Source: Pseudomonas alcaliphila JAB1 (GTDB lineage Bacteria; Pseudomonadota; Gammaproteobacteria; Pseudomonadales; Pseudomonadaceae). From it: a stretch of DNA of 64,000 nt. Position 1 is the stretch's first letter. Every line of letters starts with the position of its first letter. The position numbers and the translations under genes are program-made. Under the pieces are notes generated by a model. That model ran no database searches, was not told where the DNA came from, and worked only from the letters and a program-made list of their open reading frames with translations. Below are positions 8,058 through 16,344 of the stretch, piece after piece. The stretch is from the NCBI RefSeq assembly GCF_001941865.1, contig NZ_CP016162.1, forward strand, positions 2,971,001 through 3,035,000. Reading direction: 5' to 3'.

Positions 8058-9101
8058 TCAGCTTCCTTGACCGATGGCGGCGTCTTCGAAGAAGTAGTCC
8101 TGCCAGGAGGCCGGCTTGTTCTTGATTGCGCCGACGCGCTGGAGGAATTCAGCCAGCGGGTAGGTGTTGGTCGGCGTGACGCTGAACTGGAACTGCTCGT
8201 TGTCGATGATCTTCAGCAGCTCCTCGCGGCTGATCTTGGCGCCGGTCACGCGGATGTAGGTGTCGGCTGCCGCGCCCTTGTCGTTCTGGGCGAATTCGGC
8301 AGCCTCGGCCAGCGCGGCGACGAAGGCCTTGTAGGTCTTGGGGTTGTCGTTGCGGAATTTCTCGGTGGCATAGAGCACGGTCGGCGAGTTCGGGCCGAGC
8401 AGCTTGTAGGTGTCGAGCACCACGTGCACATTGGGGTTCTCCAGCGCCTGGTTCTGGAACGGCGGGTTGGAGAAATGCCCGGTCAGCTCGGTACCGCCGG
8501 ACAGCAGCGAGGCGGTGGCATCCGGGTGCGGCAGGGCCACGGTGTACTTGTCCAGGCGGTCGAATTCCTTGTCGCCCCACTGCTTGGCGGCGGCGTACTG
8601 GAGGAAGCGCGACTGCACCGAGACGCCCACCGCCGGCACGGCGATGCGATCCTTCTCGGTGAAATCGGCGATGGTCTTGACCTTGGGGTTGTTGCTCAGC
8701 AGGTAGTAGGGGAAGTTACCCAGCGAGGCCACGCCCTTGACGTTCTGCTTGCCGTGAGTGCGATCCCAGACGGTGAGCAGCGGGCCGATGCCGGCACCGG
8801 CGATGTCGATGGCGCCGGACAGCAGCGCGTCGTTGATCGCCGCGCCACCGGAGATCTGCTGCCAATCGACCTTGATGTCCAGGCCGTCGGCCTTGCCGTG
8901 CTTCTCGATCAACTGCTGGTCACGGACCACATTGAGCAACAGGTAGACGATGCCGAACTGCTCGGCAATGCGAATCTGCCCCTCGGCCTGCGCCGCCTGA
9001 GGCGCCGCCAGCGAGCCGACCAGCAGGCTCAGGGAAAGCCCGATACCGCTGGCCAGCCGGCCAAAACGCGGAATGAAGGGAAAGCGTTTGCCTAGAGACA
9101 T
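8058..9101 (-). CDS. ABC transporter periplasmic binding protein, sulfonate/taurine type (first paralogue)
   Basis: I place the start at 9101 (MSLGKRFPFIPRFGR...). The reading frame extends 59 codons further upstream, but that stretch overlaps the end of the dioxygenase gene and has no signal-peptide character. From 9101 there is a good signal peptide ending AAQAEG (about residue 40). The mature domain (IRIAEQFGIVYLLLNVVRDQQLIEKHG) is closely related to the binding protein at 5203-6219. Two binding proteins serving one ATPase/permease pair suggest a broadened substrate range. It is the second gene of the operon. Confidence 0.85.
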   Translation of the reverse strand: MSLGKRFPFIPRFGRLASGIGLSLSLLVGSLAAPQAAQAEGQIRIAEQFGIVYLLLNVVRDQQLIEKHGKADGLDIKVDWQQISGGAAINDALLSGAIDIAGAGIGPLLTVWDRTHGKQNVKGVASLGNFPYYLLSNNPKVKTIADFTEKDRIAVPAVGVSVQSRFLQYAAAKQWGDKEFDRLDKYTVALPHPDATASLLSGGTELTGHFSNPPFQNQALENPNVHVVLDTYKLLGPNSPTVLYATEKFRNDNPKTYKAFVAALAEAAEFAQNDKGAAADTYIRVTGAKISREELLKIIDNEQFQFSVTPTNTYPLAEFLQRVGAIKNKPASWQDYFFEDAAIGQGS

Positions 9102-9154
9102 GGTGTGACTCCATTCGGATGAAAGCGAAAAGGGAATTAGGGTGTTGCGGTCAA

Positions 9155-10045
9155 TCAGAACGGCACGTCGCCCTGGATGGTCGTGCGGTGCATGCGCCGG
9201 CGCAGGTGGCTCGGGCAACCGGTGGCCAGGTGAATCAGCGCGCGGTTGTCCCAGAACACCATGTCGTGGGGTTGCCACTGGTGGCGGTAGATGAACTCGG
9301 GTCTGGCGCTGTGGGCATAGAGCTCGGCGAGGATCTGCCGGCTCTCGTCCTCGGGAATATCGAGGATGTGCGTGGTGAAGTTCTCGTTGACGAACAGGCC
9401 CTTGCGCCCGGTTTCCGGGTGGGTGCGCACTACCGGGTGAACGACCGACTTGACCTCGGCCAGTTGCGCCTCGGTCAGCGTCGGGCGACGAATTCCGGCG
9501 AACACTTCATCGGCATAGCGCGCGGTGTAGGAATGCGCGGCACGTTTGCCTTCGATGGCCTGGCGCAGCTCCGCCGGCAGGGTCTCATAGGCCAGTTGCT
9601 GGCTGGCGAACAGCGTATCGCCGCCCTCCTCCGGTAGCTCCTGAGCCAGCAGCATGGAACCCAGGCTGGGGAATTCCTTGTAGGAGAGATCCGAATGCCA
9701 AAACTTACCGGCATCGCCCAGGCCGATGGGCTGACCGTTCTCGACGATGTTGGAGATGATGAAAATCTCCGGATGATCGGCCAGCAGAAACTGCTTGAGC
9801 ACGTGGATCTGCAGTGGGCCGAAACGGCGGCTGAAGGCGATCTGCTGCTCGGGCGTGATGCGCTGGTCACGGAATACCAGCAAGGCGTGATCGAGATGGG
9901 CGCGATGGACACGGGCAAAGTCGTCATCACTGAGCGGCCTGGTCAAATCCAGGCCGATGATCTCGGCGCCCACTGGCGCATCGAAGGGACGAACTTCGAA
10001 CGACTGTGCCGACGCCGCGGTGGTGGTATGGGCTACTGCCGACAT
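9155..10045 (-). CDS. TauD/TfdA family alpha-ketoglutarate-dependent dioxygenase
   Basis: This Fe(II)/2-oxoglutarate dioxygenase of about 296 residues shows the HxD iron motif in WHSDLSY, the distal histidine and arginine in the C-terminal HLRRRMHRTT, and the family N-terminus (GAEIIGLDLTRPLSDDDF). TauD-type enzymes hydroxylate a sulfonate so that sulfite is released, which fits the transporter encoded downstream. I prefer the ATG at 10045 because GGAG lies six bases before it; the in-frame ATG at 10057 has no convincing ribosome-binding site. It is the first gene of the operon, so it probably supplies sulfur under sulfate limitation. Other TauD-family substrates remain possible. Confidence 0.85.
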   Translation of the reverse strand: MSAVAHTTTAASAQSFEVRPFDAPVGAEIIGLDLTRPLSDDDFARVHRAHLDHALLVFRDQRITPEQQIAFSRRFGPLQIHVLKQFLLADHPEIFIISNIVENGQPIGLGDAGKFWHSDLSYKEFPSLGSMLLAQELPEEGGDTLFASQQLAYETLPAELRQAIEGKRAAHSYTARYADEVFAGIRRPTLTEAQLAEVKSVVHPVVRTHPETGRKGLFVNENFTTHILDIPEDESRQILAELYAHSARPEFIYRHQWQPHDMVFWDNRALIHLATGCPSHLRRRMHRTTIQGDVPF

Positions 10046-10427
10046 AGAAAACTCCATGCAAAGGCGCCAATCGGCGCATCACTTTGACCGGCCGAGGGTT
10101 CGGCCATGTGTTCAGTGCGGCGCGCCGATTGGTCGGCAGGTACGCATGGAATGGAACTTTATAGGTATAAGAAAATTACTTTAAATACCAAATAAGAATA
10201 TTAATATGACCTGTCAGCGAGTTGCGCCATCAGGTGTCACGCTCACCGCCACTATCGGGCGCTTCGTCAGCCAGGCAGTCGCTTGCTTTAGGCAAACAGG
10301 ACCGGCCTAGACCGATGAATCAATCGCAAATAGCCGACCTCGACTAGCAGATAGAGAGGGTCGGCTATCGGCGAGAAGAGGTCATGGTGTTAACGATATG
10401 GGCGGATTCGATAGGCTCTCTTTGAGC
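10046..10427. promoter_or_regulatory. Promoter region of the sulfonate operon
   Basis: This 380-bp gap contains an AT-rich block (about 10155-10206) very unlike the surrounding GC-rich DNA. It includes GGTATAAGAAAATTACT (10164-10180), which resembles motifs upstream of metQ/dcyD and of the cystine transporter. On the minus strand it reads into CCTATAAAG, a possible -10 element. I infer a sulfur-limitation regulator site (CysB type). A 10-bp hairpin (ATAGCCGACC at 10330-10339 and GGTCGGCTAT at 10359-10368) lies nearer pgpA. No gene is evident. Confidence 0.45.
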
Positions 10428-10910
10428 TCATATGGCCTGTTTTTTACAGAACCAACGCCATAAACAAATAGCAACCGCGATCACAATCCAGCTGTAAACG
10501 GCCGCCATAAGGTCGTCCAGGACGATACCCAGCCCACCACCGACTGCCTCGAGAAAATTCAGCGGCGGCAGCTTGAGGGCATCGAACAAGCGAAATAGCA
10601 CGAACGCTGTCAGGAGCTCCCAGGGACGGCGCATTGAAGCGAGCCCCATCACCGAGACCGGAAACACCAGGTACTCGTCTGCAACGATCTGTGGAATATC
10701 CCCGCCCCCCAGCCACAGCGAAGCCCAGTGGCAGAGCGGTACAGCTACAACCAGCAGGATCACCGCGATGAGAGCCTGCCGCCTCGGTGGATGACCCAGC
10801 AGCCACCAAGCCAGAGGCAAGCCAAGCAACGAGCCGAAGGTTCCGGGCATGAACGGCAACTGGCCGAGGCCAAAGCCCGTCGCTGCCTGCACGACCAGGG
10901 TTTCTATCAT
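10428..10910 (-). CDS. pgpA: Phosphatidylglycerophosphatase A
   Basis: This 160-residue membrane protein carries the PgpA signatures: GFGLGQLPFMPGTFGSLLGLP near the N-terminus, IVADEYLVFPVSVMG in the middle and FRLFDALKLPPLNFLEAVGG with GIVLDDLMAAVYSWI near the end. The acidic residues in ADEY and LDDL belong to the conserved Mg2+-binding set. It dephosphorylates phosphatidylglycerophosphate to phosphatidylglycerol at the inner membrane. Four hydrophobic segments are visible. The usual Pseudomonas partner genes (thiL, ribosome biogenesis) are absent here, so this may be a stand-alone copy. Confidence 0.85.
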   Translation of the reverse strand: MIETLVVQAATGFGLGQLPFMPGTFGSLLGLPLAWWLLGHPPRRQALIAVILLVVAVPLCHWASLWLGGGDIPQIVADEYLVFPVSVMGLASMRRPWELLTAFVLFRLFDALKLPPLNFLEAVGGGLGIVLDDLMAAVYSWIVIAVAICLWRWFCKKQAI

Positions 10911-10991
10911 CAGAATCGCAGATCCATCTCATGCATCTGGAACAGGCTACAGGTCGGTTAGCCAGGGGCAGCCTGTCAACGCGAGCCCGAT

Positions 10992-11030
10992 CCCGTCAGC
11001 CCCGGAGTAACTTGGTCCGGGGCTGACGGG
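10992..11030 (-). terminator. Perfect 15-bp hairpin after the DUF21 pair
   Basis: CCCGTCAGCCCCGGA (10992-11006) and TCCGGGGCTGACGGG (11016-11030) are exact inverse complements around a 9-nt loop, 9 bp beyond the stop codon at 11039. There is no clear U-tract on the minus strand. It could be a weak terminator, an mRNA 3'-end stabiliser or a repeat. Confidence 0.55.
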
Positions 11031-11038
11031 AGAGTCGG

Positions 11039-12055
11039 CTAGGAAGCGGTCGCCAGAGGCAGTATGCGCGCCAGTATGTCGGCGAGCGTTACCACCCCTT
11101 TCAACTGCCCGTCTTGCATGACCACCGCAAGCTGAACGCTCGACTTACGCATGAGCGCCAGGGATTCGTAGACCGGCGTTTTCGCGTCCAGAACGAAAAC
11201 CTGGCGGGCGATTTCCCGCGCCGGACGCGTATCCGGCTCAAGCAGCGTGTCACGCAGATGAACGACCAGAGGCAGCTTGTCGCTGGCGCCGAGTATCAGG
11301 ATACGCAGATGGCCTGACTGAGCAGCGATGGCACGTACATCCGCTACGGACGCATCAAACGTGACATGCACCGGGACAGCGTTACTCGTTACCAGCTCTT
11401 CGATCGGCAAGGTGCCAAGATCAATAAGACTGGAGATCTGCTGCTGAAGAGCAGGCTGGAGCGTTCCGACCTCAGCAGAGTGCTCGACGAGCTTGCGAAT
11501 GGTGGCGATGTCCTGCCCACCCACCGCAGCGCTCTCGACAGGCTCGACACCGGACGCCTTGACCAGGCGGTTCGCAATCCGGTTGACCCACCTCATCAGG
11601 GGGCGCAACGGCCAGATGTAAGCGCGTGATATGAGCCCCACGGCCAGTGCCGAACGTTCCGGGTGTGCAATCGCCCAGGATTTCGGTGCCATCTCGCCAA
11701 CGACCAGGTGCAGGAAGGTCACCACGAAGAGCGCGAGCGCGAAGGACGCACCACCCGCCGCCCACTCGGGCACACCCCAGGCGATCAGCAGCGGGCCCAG
11801 CCAGGTGTCGACAGCAGGCTTGGTCACGGCGCCCAGTGCGAAGGTACAGAACGTGATGCCCAGCTGAGCACCAGCCAGCATCAGGGTGAGGTCGTTCATG
11901 CCGCGCAACGCGGCGCGTGCAGAGCTGCTGGTCGGAGCCAGTTCCTCGAGGCGGTGACGACGGGCACCGAGCAGTGCGAACTCGATGATGACGAAGACTG
12001 CGCTGAGCACGATGAGGACAATGGTCACCAATGTGATGATCAGGGGATCATTCAT
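11039..12055 (-). CDS. DUF21/CBS-domain (CNNM/HlyC-CorC family) membrane protein, short form
   Basis: This 338-residue protein has a DUF21 transmembrane domain (about residues 1-190, with GAQLGITFCTFALGAVTKPAV and GEMAPKSWAIAHPE) followed by paired CBS motifs (about 205-330). It ends there, without the C-terminal CorC_HlyC domain of its neighbour. CNNM-type proteins are linked to Mg2+/Co2+ or polyamine export and membrane homeostasis. Its ATG overlaps the upstream gene's stop by four bases (ATGA), so the two are translationally coupled and may form a heteromer. Confidence 0.85.
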   Translation of the reverse strand: MNDPLIITLVTIVLIVLSAVFVIIEFALLGARRHRLEELAPTSSSARAALRGMNDLTLMLAGAQLGITFCTFALGAVTKPAVDTWLGPLLIAWGVPEWAAGGASFALALFVVTFLHLVVGEMAPKSWAIAHPERSALAVGLISRAYIWPLRPLMRWVNRIANRLVKASGVEPVESAAVGGQDIATIRKLVEHSAEVGTLQPALQQQISSLIDLGTLPIEELVTSNAVPVHVTFDASVADVRAIAAQSGHLRILILGASDKLPLVVHLRDTLLEPDTRPAREIARQVFVLDAKTPVYESLALMRKSSVQLAVVMQDGQLKGVVTLADILARILPLATAS

Positions 12056-13425
12056 TGCGCTTCCTCCTGTTGCAACGTCTCGACGAGCGTGACACGCACC
12101 TGCGTCGGCACGTACCGCTCAACCCGCAGTACCTCGATCACTAGCTGACGCGCCACGGGCAGATCGGAAACCAGCTCTGAAGGATCCTCAGGCAAGGCTA
12201 TCGTCACGATGTCGCCTTCGGCGGGCAAAGCACCCAGCTCCGCGATCAACAGGCCCGCGATGGTTTCGACGTCCTCGCAAGGCAGGTCATAGCCGAGCGC
12301 ACGCTCGACTTCGTCCAGGTGCACGTCGCCATCCATGATCCAGATGCCGTCACCGCCAGGCATGAGCGGATCGGCGCTCTCTTCATCATGCTCATCGGTA
12401 ATCTCGCCGACGATTTCCTCGGCAAGATCCTCAAGGGTCAGCACACCCACGAAGCTGCCGTATTCATCGATGACGCAGGCCAGCTGGTTGTTGGTCTGAA
12501 TCAATTCAGCAAGGGCATCCGGTAGCGCCATGAGGGTAGGCATAACCGTGGCTGGTCTCATCACCGACTCAACAGTGTCTTCAGTATCCCCTGCTAATAG
12601 TCGCAACAGGACATCCGTGAGGTGAACGACGCCGACAGGGGTGTCCTCGTGGATGACGGGGTAACGGGTATGACCACTGGCCATGAGTTCGCGCAGTTTG
12701 ACCAACGTCGTCTCAGGCGTGAGCCAGTCAACCTGCGACCGCGGAATCATGGCGTGTTCGACGTCCTGCTGGGGGAAGTCAAGAATGCGATCCAGCATCA
12801 GCGAGAGCTCTACAGGAAGGTCTCCGCTGTCACGCGAGTCAGAGATGATGTGTGGTAGATCGTCGGCCGAGACACTTACGTCCAGATCGTGGACGGGTTC
12901 GATGCGCAGCATGCGCAGGAAAATGTTGGCCGACTTGTCGAAGAAGCCGATCAACCAACCGAATACCGTCAGGTAAATCAGGGTCGAGCGCGCAAGACCT
13001 CTGGCCAGAGGATCGGCATTGGCGATTGCCAGGTTCTTCGGATAGAGCTCGCCAAAAATCATCTGGATAATCGTGGCGACCACCAGGGCAAGCAGCGTAC
13101 CTACGGTTACCCCGACCTCGGACGGAATGCCGACCCCGCCCAGCAGAATACCGAGTGACTGTCCAACCAATGGCTCAGCCACGACACCGACCAGCAGACC
13201 TGTCACAGTGATGCCCAGCTGGGCACCCGACAGCATAAAGCTGGTTCGTTTGGTCACTTCAAGCGCGCGCTTGGCGGAGGCATCACCGTCGGCAGCCAGT
13301 ACGGCAAGCCGCGTACGGTCGACGGCCATGTAGGCGAATTCCTGGGCGACGAAATAGCCGTTTGCCGCAATGATCGCCAGGATAACGAGGGTACCGAACA
13401 GGAGAGTGAGGGTCGGCTCGATCAC
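12052..13425 (-). CDS. DUF21/CBS/CorC_HlyC (CNNM family) membrane protein, full-length form
   Basis: This 457-residue protein has DUF21 (about residues 1-200; GAQLGITVTGLLVGVVAEPLV and GELYPKNLAIANADPLARGL), two CBS domains (about 215-340; PVGVVHLTDVLLRLL and FVGVLTLEDLAEEIVGEI) and a C-terminal CorC_HlyC domain (about 360-440; WIMDGDVHLDEVERALGYDL). CBS domains probably bind adenine nucleotides and gate transport. The protein should sit in the inner membrane and take part in divalent-cation or polyamine efflux. The exact ion is not readable. It is the first gene of a coupled pair. Confidence 0.87.
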   Translation of the reverse strand: MIEPTLTLLFGTLVILAIIAANGYFVAQEFAYMAVDRTRLAVLAADGDASAKRALEVTKRTSFMLSGAQLGITVTGLLVGVVAEPLVGQSLGILLGGVGIPSEVGVTVGTLLALVVATIIQMIFGELYPKNLAIANADPLARGLARSTLIYLTVFGWLIGFFDKSANIFLRMLRIEPVHDLDVSVSADDLPHIISDSRDSGDLPVELSLMLDRILDFPQQDVEHAMIPRSQVDWLTPETTLVKLRELMASGHTRYPVIHEDTPVGVVHLTDVLLRLLAGDTEDTVESVMRPATVMPTLMALPDALAELIQTNNQLACVIDEYGSFVGVLTLEDLAEEIVGEITDEHDEESADPLMPGGDGIWIMDGDVHLDEVERALGYDLPCEDVETIAGLLIAELGALPAEGDIVTIALPEDPSELVSDLPVARQLVIEVLRVERYVPTQVRVTLVETLQQEEAQ

Positions 13426-13742
13426 CGCATCACCTCATCATTTTTCGTTTCAGAAGAGCGTCTACAACCGCTGGGGCTTGATGTGTCCACAATGGATCCG
13501 AAGTGACAAAGGGCCGCCATTATATTCCTTCCCAGGCCCCATGCCACTTTGATGATCAATGCAGAAACTGCTTACGCAGGCCCGTAGATTGTGGTTTCTA
13601 GCACTGTGAGCCGAATTTCTAACATTTGAATACAAATGCGAACTCGAGATCGGGCACTCGATACAACCATGCCGTTCGTACCTAACCCGCCCAAAACGCC
13701 TCTATTTTATGAGGAAATGCCGTGACCGCTTTTGGCCAGCCG
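13426..13742. other. Intergenic gap with no gene seen
   Basis: This 317-bp gap separates the diguanylate cyclase gene from the DUF21 operon promoter. I see no convincing frame, hairpin terminator or repeat, apart from GTGACCGCTTTTGGCC (13721-13736), which resembles a short piece of the dispersed Pseudomonas repeat noted at 20331 and 33490. The DUF21 promoter should lie near 13430-13520. Confidence 0.4.
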
Positions 13743-14933
13743 TTATAGCCCGTACATCTGCACTGACCGCTCTACTCCCCCTGCCCACTCCACCCGATTC
13801 CGCCCCTGTGTCTTCCCCCGGTACAGGGCGGCATCCGCCTGCTGCAGAAACGCGTCGAAGTCCTGCGCAGCTGTAAAAGCCCCCGAAGCACCAAGGGTCG
13901 CCGTACAGCGAATCGGTTGCTTCACGCCTGTGCCGGCCACTTCGTTGTGCTCGATCGCCGCTCGCATGCGCTCGGCGAGTTGCTGAGCGCCGGCGCTGTC
14001 GGTGTCCAGGGCGATGACCACGAATTCCTCGCCGCCCAAGCGGCAGACCAGGTCGCCCTGGCGTGCCGTAGCCTTGAGCACAGCGGCGACGTGGCTCAGA
14101 ACACGGTCACCGGCCTTGTGGCCATGGGTGTCGTTGATACGCTTGAAGTGATCGATATCCACGATCAGCAGATACACCGGGCCGGCTGTGCGCGAGCGAA
14201 AGTACGCGTCCAGGGCATCCATCAGTCCGCGCCGGTTCAGCAACTGGGTCAGTGGGTCATGCGCTGCCAGGTTGCGCAGTTCATCGGTAAGGCGGCGCAG
14301 CACCAGCCAAACGGCGCAGGGCGGTAGCACGGTCGCCAGGAAAGACATGTAGATATAGAAAATCTTCTGGAAGCCGCTGCTCATGTCGATGGCAGCCAGG
14401 CCGCCATCGAGAATCACCGCGAACTTCATGGCATTGAGGATGCAGATGCCGCCGATCAGCACGGCGAACACGAGCATCTCGACACGCAGATCCCTGGCGA
14501 AGGTTCGCCGGCCGTAGAGCACCGCCACCGTCATGGCCAGAAATAGTGAAGCGCAGGCCGCGGCCAGCATGGCGTGGCGGGCTTCGGTTCCCAGCAGCCA
14601 TTGCACCAGCAGCTGCAACACCGTGTAACCGGCCGCCAGTGTGAGCAACGGACGCAGCACCGGGGTCGGACGCTCGAAAAAGTGCATGGCACCCAGCACA
14701 TAGACGACAGGGGCACTGAGCGTCAGCGTGTGGTTGACCACACTCACCAGTACCTCATCCGGTGGGCCGCCGAACAACTGCAGGATGTAGGCGAGGCCAA
14801 GCAGCAGGTTGCCCAGCGCGAAGACTTCCACGCCCATTTTCTTGCCGTTCAGCCGGGTGCTGATCAGCAGGAACATCACGGAAAAGCACAGCAGGTACAC
14901 GCAGAGCATGCCAAGGATGACGGTAGTGACCAT
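13743..14933 (-). CDS. Membrane-anchored diguanylate cyclase (GGDEF)
   Basis: This protein of about 396 residues has roughly six hydrophobic helices (about residues 1-205) followed by a GGDEF domain. The active-site motif is GGEEF (in LVCRLGGEEFVVIALD). An RQGD sequence stands five residues before it, the product-inhibition I-site. It should make c-di-GMP from GTP and be feedback-inhibited. I choose the ATG at 14933 because the longer frame would need a TTG at 14990 and adds a non-membrane tail. No partner gene is adjacent. The integral-membrane sensor part has no recognised ligand. Confidence 0.88.
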   Translation of the reverse strand: MVTTVILGMLCVYLLCFSVMFLLISTRLNGKKMGVEVFALGNLLLGLAYILQLFGGPPDEVLVSVVNHTLTLSAPVVYVLGAMHFFERPTPVLRPLLTLAAGYTVLQLLVQWLLGTEARHAMLAAACASLFLAMTVAVLYGRRTFARDLRVEMLVFAVLIGGICILNAMKFAVILDGGLAAIDMSSGFQKIFYIYMSFLATVLPPCAVWLVLRRLTDELRNLAAHDPLTQLLNRRGLMDALDAYFRSRTAGPVYLLIVDIDHFKRINDTHGHKAGDRVLSHVAAVLKATARQGDLVCRLGGEEFVVIALDTDSAGAQQLAERMRAAIEHNEVAGTGVKQPIRCTATLGASGAFTAAQDFDAFLQQADAALYRGKTQGRNRVEWAGGVERSVQMYGL

Positions 14934-15136
14934 GGGTTCGCGCAAGTTGAGAGGTGGCAACAGGAGCCTAGCACTGAGGCTTTGACGCAAATCATGTGCG
15001 CCCTAGCCTCTCTCTGCGTTTCAGAGGCCATCGGCATGGCATTTCAAACCAGCGAATCGTAGGCACATAGCGCCGGGAAGGCAATTTGCCATTCATGCAC
15101 GCCGGCAGGGGCAGCCTGGCTGCGCTGACCCATCGT

Positions 15137-15178
15137 GCGAAAAAAAGAACGCCGAGTCGGCTGAGCCGGCTCGGCGTA
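15137..15178 (-). terminator. Rho-independent terminator, distal to metQ
   Basis: Read on the minus strand, ACGCCGAGCCGGCTC pairs with the following GACTCGGCGT and is followed by TTCTTTTTTT (about 15139-15149 on the plus strand as A-rich sequence). The stem is strong and the U-tract clear. It lies about 160 bp past the metQ stop. Confidence 0.75.
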
Positions 15179-15237
15179 AACGCAAACCCGTTTGCACAGG
15201 TTTACTACCGTGTTCAACGGTGGGCAGCTAGCACACA

Positions 15238-15260
15238 AAAAACTTCCGGGAGAAGTTTTT
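15238..15260. terminator. Symmetric A/T-ended hairpin, likely first terminator of metQ
   Basis: AAAAACTTC (15238-15246) and GAAGTTTTT (15252-15260) are perfect complements around a 5-nt loop. The A and T runs give a U-tract in either direction. It lies about 77 bp past the metQ stop and precedes the stronger terminator at 15137-15178. Confidence 0.6.
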
Positions 15261-15336
15261 GACGTCGCGCCGCGACGGCCCGCAGGGTGGCTGCCAGGGA
15301 TGGCGAGCCACAAAAAGAGCCGCCTTACAGTTTCGA

Positions 15337-16119
15337 TCAGAAGGCCGGCAGTACCGCACCTTCATAACGCTTCTCGATGAACGCCTTCACCTGCGGGCTG
15401 GTCAGCGCGGCGGACAATTTCTTCAGCGCCTCGCTGTCCTGGTTGTCCGGGCGGGCCACCAGGTAGTTGACGTAAGGCGAATCGCTACCTTCGATCACGA
15501 GCGCGTCGCGCTTGGGATTGAGCTTGGCCTCCAGCGCGTAGTTGGTGTTGATCAGCGCCAGGTCGACCTGATTCAGCACGCGCGGTACGGTGGCTGCCTC
15601 CAGTTCGCGGAACTTGAAGTTGCGCGGGTTATCGGCGATGTCACGCGGCAGTGCCTGGGCGCTGTTGGGATCCTTGAGGGTCAGCAGGCCAGCCTTCTGC
15701 AACAGCAGCAGCGCACGGCCGCTGGTGCTGACTTCGTTGGGTATGGCAATGGTGGCGCCGTTCGGCAGTTCATCGAGGGACTTGTACTTGGTCGAATAAG
15801 CGCCGAAGGGTTCGACGTGTACACCCTGCACGATCACCAGTTCGGTACCGCGCTGCGCATTGAAGGTGTCCAGGTAGGGCTTGGTCTGGAAGTAGTTGGC
15901 ATCCAGGTTCTTCTGGCTCACCTGCAGGTTGGGCTGAACGTAGTCGGTGAAGACCTTGATATCCAGATCCACGCCTTGCTTGGCCAGCTCGGGCTTGATC
16001 AGTTCGAGAATTTCGGCGTGCGGCACCGGGGTGGCGGCAACGCTCAGCTTTTCGCCAGCATGGGCCAGGGAGGCAGTCAGGGCAGCGGCCAGGGCGGTCA
16101 ACAGCAGGGTCTTCTTCAT
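15337..16119 (-). CDS. metQ: MetQ/NlpA-family methionine-binding protein
   Basis: This 260-residue protein (start at 16119, MKKTLLLTALAAALTASLAHA) has a signal peptide and the NlpA/MetQ fold (VAATPVPHAEILELIKPELAKQGVDLDIKVFTDYVQPN; later DLALINTNYALEAKLNPKRDAL). It should bind D/L-methionine or a related sulfur amino acid for an ABC importer. No lipobox cysteine is present, so it is a soluble periplasmic form. No MetN or MetI gene is adjacent, so it is an orphan that must borrow another permease. It is transcribed away from the D-cysteine desulfhydrase and cystine-uptake genes across an AT-rich shared promoter region. Confidence 0.85.
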   Translation of the reverse strand: MKKTLLLTALAAALTASLAHAGEKLSVAATPVPHAEILELIKPELAKQGVDLDIKVFTDYVQPNLQVSQKNLDANYFQTKPYLDTFNAQRGTELVIVQGVHVEPFGAYSTKYKSLDELPNGATIAIPNEVSTSGRALLLLQKAGLLTLKDPNSAQALPRDIADNPRNFKFRELEAATVPRVLNQVDLALINTNYALEAKLNPKRDALVIEGSDSPYVNYLVARPDNQDSEALKKLSAALTSPQVKAFIEKRYEGAVLPAF

Positions 16120-16202
16120 GATGTCCTTGTTCTCGGTCTGTGGCACCGGCTGGATCAGCAGTCCGGCGCGTTTGGCAGGCGCCCGGCGGATGTGCCGGGC
16201 TG

Positions 16203-16316
16203 AGCGCGACAGTACGAAGAAATTTTTATTCCATAAAATAATTATTAATTATTTTTCTTATGCCAAAAATAATCTTCCCCTTCTGCTTGTGAGCCCAGCC
16301 TCCTCCCGCCTAGAGT
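16203..16316. promoter_or_regulatory. Divergent AT-rich promoter region, metQ / dcyD
   Basis: A block that is almost entirely A and T (about 16218-16260) lies between two GC-rich genes. Read on the minus strand it contains GGCATAAGAAAAAT (complement of 16251-16264), matching GGCATAAGAATTTTC (17366-17380) upstream of the cystine transporter. TTGTGA (16287-16292) and TAGAGT (16311-16316) are possible -35 and -10 elements for dcyD. CysB control is an inference from gene content. Confidence 0.45.
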
Positions 16317-16344
16317 GAAAAGCCTTCGCTCCCTGGAGGCTCCC

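Noticed and set aside
5215..9095. Long plus-strand frames (343, 377 and 389 codons) opposite the sulfonate operon
   Set aside because: They are GC-rich shadows of five strongly supported minus-strand genes; their sequences are low-complexity His/Gln/Arg/Val-rich.
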